Source: Laburnicola sp. R22_1
Taxonomy: Eukaryota > Ascomycota > Dothideomycetes > Pleosporales > Didymosphaeriaceae
Direction of reading: 5' to 3'
Length of the DNA: 64,000 bases
NCBI GenBank assembly: GCA_014281115.1
Contig: JACONQ010000020.1
Coordinates: 620,001-684,000, forward strand
Positions 57,441-64,000 of this stretch are shown here, one piece after another (position 1 is the stretch's first letter; the number at the start of each line of letters is the position of its first letter). Below the pieces are notes generated by a model. It did no database searches. It was not told the origin of the DNA and worked only from the letters and a program-made list of their open reading frames with translations. The position numbers and the translations under genes were made by a program.

Positions 57441-59450
57441 AGTGCTAAGCGGCTTAGATAATTAACTAATAATAATGCTATAAATTAGAGAAAATTACTA
57501 CTCCTTAACCTAGTCTATATATATATATATATGCGTAGTAGGTTTAATATAATATATTAAAGCTTATATAGCTCTATAGGGCTACACCTCTTATAAAATA
57601 TATAATCCTATACATACTAAAATAATCTAGATATATAATTTGTTAGTGTCTTTATTAATATAGTTAACCTTAATACTTACTTCTTATCTATAAATGCCTC
57701 ATAACTAAGCAAAAACTAAATAGTTATATAGTTGCCCATTCCACTATAAAGCGTTCACTAATATTATTTTTAGTATTTTCCTAGCAGACTTAGAAAATTA
57801 GGCTTAAGAGAAAAGAGCTAGTAAGACCTACTCTTACCAAGCTAAACCCTTAAAAATAGCTTATGTCTCTTCGAAACGTAAGCCCTTGGCCAAATAAATA
57901 CTTTAGACTATAAATATTCCCCTTTCTAGTAAACTAAATTAACTAAGCTATGTCTAAAACTCTTATCTAAGTCGCGAGCTAGAGCTAAGGTCTAGGTAAT
58001 TCTAATTATAGTCTTTTATATCTTAAGCCTTAGAAGGCTGCTTCTGGCTAGCTTATTGCTATAAAAGTTCTCGGTTAGGCAGGGGCCTGCCCGCACATAT
58101 TTCCACCTTTTTTAAGGCTACTAGTATATATAGTCTCTATCTTTAAGTCTAAGGCAATTACTATGGGCGTTAACCTTAATCTCTTTTACGTGGATGGACT
58201 CTTAGTAGTATATTAAAAGGGTCCAGTAGAGCTTTTATTATAATAGGTTATTTAAGATTATAAAGTATAATAAGCGTCCACAATAGAAAGTATAAGGGTT
58301 TTAGTATATATTAGCGGCGTATTTCTTAGCTTAGTTTATCTTTCCTCTTTTAGTAGTAGTGTAGAGGTAGCTTCTATTAGAGGCTAATTATCTAATAAAC
58401 GCGGTATTAGCTTAATTGCTAAAGTTAGATACTACTCTTAAAGAGTAGGCGAGGCTAGGCCCAGTAATTTAAAATTAGCTACGCCGGCCTAATTATTCTA
58501 GACCTAAGTAATAAGAATGGGCTTGAGTCTAGTAGCACTATCTAAAAAAGAGATTAGTATCCAGTACTAATATAGAAAAAACTCCTTATACTTATTATAT
58601 TTTTAATAAGATAGGCAGCAAGCAGGTAAAAGGGTGCTAATATAGTAGAAATACTAGCAAACTATAGCCATCTAATTACATCCCTATAATACTTCCTAGT
58701 CTTTGGTAACTTAAATTTCCAACTAAGACATAGTTATTACTATGTTAGAAATAGCTCTAGAGACTTACAATAAAGTTAGCATCTACTATAGAAAAAAGAA
58801 TAAAGCACTAACTTTCTTAAGTTTATGTGTAATATGTATGTACCTACTTTTAGTATTTACAAAGTCTTTTATTTATTTATAGAGGTTGTCCTATTATAAC
58901 TTAGAATAGAACCTAACTACTTTTAGAGCCTAAGCTAATAATATTAGTATATAACTATTGCGACTTAGGTTATAGACAATCACATAGGCAAACCTATAAA
59001 GAATATAGTAGTGCAGCTCTATATCCTTAAAGACAAAACAAATAAAGACGCTAAAATTTGTTTAGATTCTAAGAAATATTCTCTATTCCTCTATATAACC
59101 CTGCCAAATATTAGGATCCTAAAAATTAATCTCGCCACTCTCTACTTGTTTAAGAAGAGCTTTAATACTCTAGCGCTCTACAGGCTTACACGAGCTAAGT
59201 TTCGCTAAGATAGGCTTAGAGTTTATAGACTTAACTAAGAGACTATAGAGTATTATATTTAAAAATAGCCTTAACTTTTTTACAGCCGTCTGCATAGAGG
59301 AAAGAGTACTATTTACCTTATTAACTAGCTATAAAAAGGGGTTAGTAGTGGAGAATTTTATAGAATAGACAAACCTATATCCTTAAGCTTTTCCTCTAAC
59401 GCGGCCTTAATTCTTTTAAAAAGGTTAGACATTACTTTGTTTTCTATTAG
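57441..59450 (+). pseudogene. unrecognised RIP-degraded ORF (plus strand, about 57,950-59,450)
   Basis: From about 57,950 the plus strand stays protein-like with TAG/TAA stops. Segments: IPDLSNKNGLESSSTIQKRD, LIRQAASRQKGANIVEILAN, NHIGKPIKNIVVQLYILKDK and, in the only long stop-free part (59011-59208), ICLDSKKYSLFLYITLPNIR and KSFNTLALYRLTRAKFR. No family recognised. The stretch 57,441-57,950 shows nothing readable apart from the upstream end of the ankyrin remnant. Confidence 0.3.
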
Positions 59451-59532
59451 TGTTAGATAGTTGCATCCCCTTTAAACAAGTTAGATATTACTTTATTATT
59501 AGATAATTGCATTCTATATAAAATTGCCGCTA

Positions 59533-59588
59533 GAATAGATTAGGGGCGCTAAAATCGACTAGTTAATTTTAGCGCCCCTAATCTATTC
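59533..59588. repeat. perfect 23-bp inverted repeat with 10-bp loop
   Basis: Arms 59533-59555 and 59566-59588 are exact complements (GAATAGATTAGGGGCGCTAA at the start of the left arm). The loop is CGACTAGTTA. The GGGGCGC core is unusually GC-rich for this desert and shows no RIP difference between arms. Upstream, around 59,425-59,520, a segment with GTTAGAYATTACTTTRTT and TTAGATARTTGCATYC occurs twice in tandem. Confidence 0.85.
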
Positions 59589-60479
59589 TTCTTAATAGTT
59601 TAATCCTATAGGAGTAAAGCAGTCCTAAAAAGCAAGGTGCTTATACTAAAATTAAGTGGATGGCCCATAATATATCACGCGTTCTTCTTTATAAGATTAA
59701 GATGTCTCTTAGTTACCTTTCTACACATCTTTGCCTGCAGCCTACGTCCTTTACCTAACTACTCTCTTAAGCTTGCACTCGCGTTAGATCACTAATTTTA
59801 TTAGCTCTATCTATTTTTTCTACTATTAGACAGTGTTATAGATAATTAGAGGCGAATTAGTCTAGGATAGTTGCCTATTACCTTCTATGTTGCTGTTGTT
59901 GTGCTCTGGCTACTTCTTTAGATGCGCAATGCGTTACTCTGGTAAGATAATATTAAGAGACAGGTACGCTTTAACTAGAAAGCTAAAACAAAGCTAATAA
60001 GTCTAGAATAGTATTCTAGTTATCGCAAACTTTAACGCCTTAGCACAATACTTTAATAAATTCTAAGTAGCCTAAGAAGCCTAAGAATATTTCGTCTTAA
60101 TTTAGTCTAGTAGACGTCCCGTGCAGTCAATCCTATATACTATTCTTTCCTCTATCCTCTACTACTACACGCTTAAACGCAAGAATAGGACTCTACGCAT
60201 TTATCTAATAGCTCTACCCACACTACGTCTATTACCCATATTATCTAAAACCGCTAGATTTAACTTTTAAGTCTATAGAGAAGCCCTATATACTAATTAT
60301 TAGGGTTAGTCTCTAACTATATATGCAGCCCTAAAAAGTAACACAGTAGAGATAGTGCTAGAGAGTATAGATATATACGCTTACTATACATTTTAAACTA
60401 ACTTCTACACTATCTATTATTATCTAATTCCTCCTACTCTATTCTTATTTTATTTTTTTATTCCTAGTCTACTAGCCTA
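59589..60479. other. AT-rich RIP DNA, nothing recognised
   Basis: TpA-rich sequence; no frame stays readable for more than a few dozen codons. Confidence 0.4.
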
Positions 60480-62160
60480 TATCTTATAATATAGTTTGAC
60501 AACCACTAAAATACTATCTATAATAAATACGTCCCACTTTCCAATGTTCCTCTCTAATACATTATAGTAATATATTGTCTAATCTTATACAGAGCGTTTT
60601 ATCTTTTAGACAAAGTCTAAATTAAAGAAGAGGCTTTCTATTTTCCACCTTCTACTAACCCTAGACTAAATCTAAGGACTAGTAGTATGTCTTAATAGTA
60701 TTATATATACATCGCTTATTCTTAAAAATAAAGGAGTATAATTCCTACTAGAATTGTCCACATTCCTCTACGTATTAATCTTTAATTGGCTGTAGTATAT
60801 AGTTTATATAGAGGTTTATAAAAAGACTTCTTAACTCTTTTAAAGTCTATAGTTTTGTCTGTATCTATATAGTTAGCACTATATAAATAGTTTTAGAGCT
60901 TAACTCAACTCTACCTACCTAGGGGAAAGCCACATTCTCCTATTTAATACTTAAATCACGGGCTTTACAAGCGATATAAACCGAGCTTATTAGTTAGTAA
61001 TAAGGTCTCTCTATTTCTATAGACTAATACAGCCAATTTGTCTACTCGCCACCTAATTTGTGGGAACTTTGTATGGGATATTTCTAAAATAGTGTTCTCT
61101 AAGAGAATAAAAGGCAGGAGTCTTAGTTCTATAGCAAGCTTATTACTATAATACTACTATAGCTTGTCCGCTAAAGGAATAACTTTCTAGCCTTATTACT
61201 TTCTTTAGCCACTCGCATGCCCCTTATCTATAGACTTAACCGCAATTATTAAGACTAAATCTACTAGCCACACACGCCTCTTTTACACTTCTATAAAACA
61301 CTAGTTCTGGATTATTAGTTAATAAGCTTATTATATTGTAGTTTTTAGTGTTAGTAGCTTCCTTCCTTTCCTATTCCTAACGCCGCTAACAGCCCTTCTA
61401 GTTAGGCAAAGTTAGGTAAGAGCCTATAGCCTGCTGCGTGCAATACCTAACTAATATATTTATTGTCCTCTAGCAAGAGCTATCTTACTAGTATGCTACC
61501 TAAGTGCTATTTAACTTTCTAAAGAGCTAATATAGCAAAGCATAATTTGTAAACAACGTCTATAGTATATAACCCCTAATTAAGGCATCTATACTTAGCT
61601 AAGTCCTAGACAGAATAGAGAGTTATAACCTAACTATAGAGAACTCTTATAGCAAAGTAATAGAAGTTAATATTAGTACTTAGGTCTAAAGTATACAAAC
61701 CTACGCTAAGCTGTATTTAGGGCTATTATATTACTCTAGAGATAGAAGACACTATAGAGTCTAAGTAGTTTATAGCTATAAGATACTATATACGCCCCGC
61801 TTCTAGTATACTTATACTAAACATTCTATAAAAAGCTCTATATATTAATATATATCCTCTTACCCTACGTTTACTAATAGTGGCTAGATAAAAACCGGCC
61901 ACGCCTTTTTACTTATTTTTTTTATAACTAGTATATTATTACTACACAAACTTACTAAGTTAAGAGAGTAAATACGGCGGATTAGGAAAGATAGTATACC
62001 TACTTTCCCCCACATCTAACTATTACTGTAACTGCTTACACTTGCAGACTTAGTTCTTATAGTTCTAGTTAGGAATAAGTCTAATTTAGAGGATATTAAA
62101 ACTATTACTTAATAAAGGGCCTTATAGATATCTTAAAAATAAGGAGACATTCCTTACTAT
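60480..62160 (+). pseudogene. unrecognised long RIP-degraded frame
   Basis: A single plus-strand frame, read from about 60,531, is interrupted by many TAG/TAA but, as far as I could follow, by no TGA. It includes LNSTYLGESHILLFNT, ITGFTSDINRAY, LVIRSLYFYRLIQPICLLAT, FVGTLYGIFLK, EPIACCVQYLTNIFIVL and PLIKASILS-VLDRI. It is Leu- and Ile-rich. The pattern of stops suggests a true protein, but the family is unknown and antisense coding is not excluded. Confidence 0.3.
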
Positions 62161-62460
62161 GTGGCGTTAAATTAACTACCAAGGGGTAGCACGACAAAGG
62201 CTTTTATCTCAAATAATATAACAAAAAAGGCAAAGCCCCCTGCTTAGTAATTAAAAAGAGCGTAAACAAGGTAATAATAAAAAACCGCGTTTAAACTGCT
62301 AAGCGAGCTTAGTGGTCTTGGCGCGGGGCTGCTCCCACAAGCAAAATCTTTACAAAGAGGCCACTTGGAACTTTAGGGAAGATAAGACTTTAGCGCGGCC
62401 ACGCTATAAGCTATCTCTTCTCTGCTATCCTAAGTTGCAAACCGCCATCTAGATTATCGC
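62160..62460 (+). repeat. repeat family R, copy C (least mutated)
   Basis: GGGGTAGCACGACAAAGGC, then TGCTTAGTAATTAAAAAGAG and CACGCTATAAGCTATCTC align with 10,960-11,240 and in part with 15,056-15,170. Copy C keeps CpG and CpA sites (for example GTCTTGGCGCGGGGCTGCTC) that are TpA in the others, so it is either younger or escaped RIP. Confidence 0.7.
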
Positions 62461-62539
62461 AAATAACACAAGTTAACATGTTAATAGGTATATTTCTTAT
62501 AAGTAGTAGGATAAGGGTAATACGTACTAGATACACTAT

Positions 62540-63060
62540 CGCTCTATTATCGTATTAAGGTCGTCCTTAATAAAGTCCCCACTGTCTCTCTAAGCCCTGT
62601 CATCTATCTAGGCATTGACGTTATCCCTAAAGAAGTACTCGCCATCGCTAAAAAGTATACGCCGAAGATTCGCGCCGCTGCTGCCAATATAGCTACACTA
62701 GAGTTCTGTTCTGTCTATAAGATACTTGTCTAGCGCGATGGATAGGTATACTTAACTATTTATAACACTATCCACGTGTACTAGTTAGGCTAACAACTGA
62801 TCTAGTTTGTAAAGGATGGCCAGACTATATTCCCGCTCTAGTAGACGTAATTGCTCCTTATTAGTAACAAAATTCTCTAGTAGGAGATATAAGAGGATAA
62901 TAAGGTCTTTATTAATAAGCTCTAGTATAGCGAGAGCGTTGTATAGATCCGTAAGATCCTCCTGGCTATTGTTGTCATTAAGTCGACTTATTTAAGCGAG
63001 TACGCCGTGTAGCGGCGCGAGCGTAGATAACTAACAATAGTGGTGGCGATAAGCCAGGTG
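62540..63060 (+). pseudogene. unrecognised RIP-degraded ORF following repeat R copy C
   Basis: One plus-strand frame reads KVPTVSLSPVIYLGIDVIPK, then YTPKIRAAAANIATLEFCSV and ISNKIL. It is interrupted only by TAG at positions flanked by typical Gln contexts (LV-RDG-VYLT). It is less mutated than other frames in the desert, in step with copy C. It may be an ORF of the element whose end is repeat R. Family not recognised. Confidence 0.4.
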
Positions 63061-64000
63061 TGCTATGTACAGCATAAGTGAATCTTGCATAGGTTAGAAG
63101 CTTACAGGGTGTGGGGTTATCGAGGTGTTCGAGATTAGTCTTTAATTAGAATTAGGTGTGGTACATAGTAGTACATATAACCTTTTATCTTAATTTACTT
63201 TAACCTTAAACTAAAAAAAGGTTAAAAAAGGTGTTTAGTAAGCCGACTATTTCTTACTATAAGACAAGCGTAAAACTATAAGTAAACGTTAATAAAATGT
63301 TTATTAACTTATACTAGCAGTCTATCTATAAAGACTAAAAGAAAATAAGCGAAATTAGTATGTTAGTGCCTACTAGCTAAGATGCATAATTCTCTAACTC
63401 GCGCTAAAATACCTTTATTTTTATTTCTTTTTATATAGATTACCTAGAAGAATTTCTATATAGAGCTAGACACCTTATTTACTATAATAAATATATCTAC
63501 TTACTAGTAAGATTAGAAAGCTACTTATTGTAAAGCTCCTAGTTACTACCACTAAACCTTTTGGCTATTAAGCTTTGCTCTATAGTAGAAGACTTCTAGC
63601 GCACAATTATCTAAACTAGAGTAGTCTATAATTAATATTACTATATAATTATATGCCTATAGAGTATTTTACCCTATTACTTTCTTTTGCTTTGTTTTTT
63701 ATTATCCCTCTTATATAATTCCTTATAAACTCTAAACTCTAAACCTATTATATAACAGCCTATTACCTAGTTATATAAGCGAACCTTCTTATCCTCTAGC
63801 TACTATAGTTAGTGTCTATGCCCCACACAAGCCCTATGCGAATCGAGGCCTTTAGGCCGCATAGGTACAACACGTATAGCTAATTCCCTATAAATAGAAG
63901 CTGTGAAAGCAAGATCCCTAAACTGGCCGCCGCCTCCTAGTTTAGATACCACTAATAGGAGGGGAGAGGAGAAGGTTCTTAAAGGCAAGGGCTACTAAGG
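63061..64000. other. AT-rich DNA to the window end
   Basis: No gene readable. A less mutated patch near 63,090-63,130 and short runs of AAACTCTAAACC-like sequence near 63,730 are the only features seen. Confidence 0.4.

Noticed and set aside
15952..64000. A Starship giant element with its captain recombinase
   Set aside because: NLR-like and unknown cargo-like frames are suggestive, but no DUF3435 tyrosine-recombinase motif was seen and no element edges could be defined.
1..64000. tRNA, rRNA or other structured RNA genes
   Set aside because: No cloverleaf with B-box GGTTCGAATCC-like core, rRNA stretch or other known structure was noticed on either strand; a covariance-model search was not possible here.

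Overview
The window looks like a chromosome segment of a filamentous ascomycete (Pezizomycotina; the style suggests Dothideomycetes, which is inference). Genes of balanced composition carry short introns of about 50-110 bp with GTRNGY donors and CTAAC/CTGAC-like branch points. They lie in small islands separated by very AT-rich deserts. In the deserts CpA/TpG is depleted, TpA is in excess, and old reading frames survive with TAG/TAA where Gln or Trp codons are expected. That is the footprint of repeat-induced point mutation (RIP).

Layout. 1-3181: 5' part of a Ty1/copia retrotransposon on the minus strand (LTR 2864-3181). 3.3-8.1 kb: a gene graveyard with a short LPGELRNRIY-type fragment, an FAD monooxygenase split by a pogo-type transposon (4545-6637), and a GRE2-like ketoreductase pseudogene. 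8997-10138: an intact trans-enoyl-reductase-like oxidoreductase. 10.9-31.3 kb: a RIP-mutated nest holding a Tc1/mariner element (12499-14615) and a 14.7-kb Gypsy element (Gypsy-A, 15952-30685, target duplication ATCTA) that is itself split by a second Gypsy (Gypsy-B, 18339-25611, target duplication CATAA). 31.3-39.2 kb: a gene island with a secreted GH51 arabinofuranosidase, an Mpv17/PMP22 protein, a convergent PaxU/TMEM53-type hydrolase and a secreted cytochrome-b (AA8/DOMON) protein. 39.2-45.1 kb: three pogo-type elements (P2 abutting D, with E inserted in D). 45-64 kb: RIP desert with unrecognised degraded frames, an NB-ARC (NLR-like) remnant, another pogo element (P3, 51703-53486), an ankyrin-repeat remnant, a 14-bp minisatellite and a perfect 56-bp hairpin.

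Functional reading. The two secreted products (GH51 and AA8) fit a plant-polysaccharide-degrading lifestyle. The other intact genes are housekeeping or secondary-metabolism-like, and no biosynthetic cluster is complete. The rest is mobile DNA and casualties of insertion and RIP. The most striking signal is shared by all five pogo-type elements. Their terminal inverted repeats each contain a short word, different in each element, repeated directly with a constant 17-bp period. This is the length of a CENP-B box, and the transposases belong to the pogo/CENP-B lineage. Both Gypsy elements also carry a degraded ORF antisense to pol next to the 3' LTR.

All reading frames, splice sites and repeat boundaries were read by eye. 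Family names come from motif recognition, not database searches.
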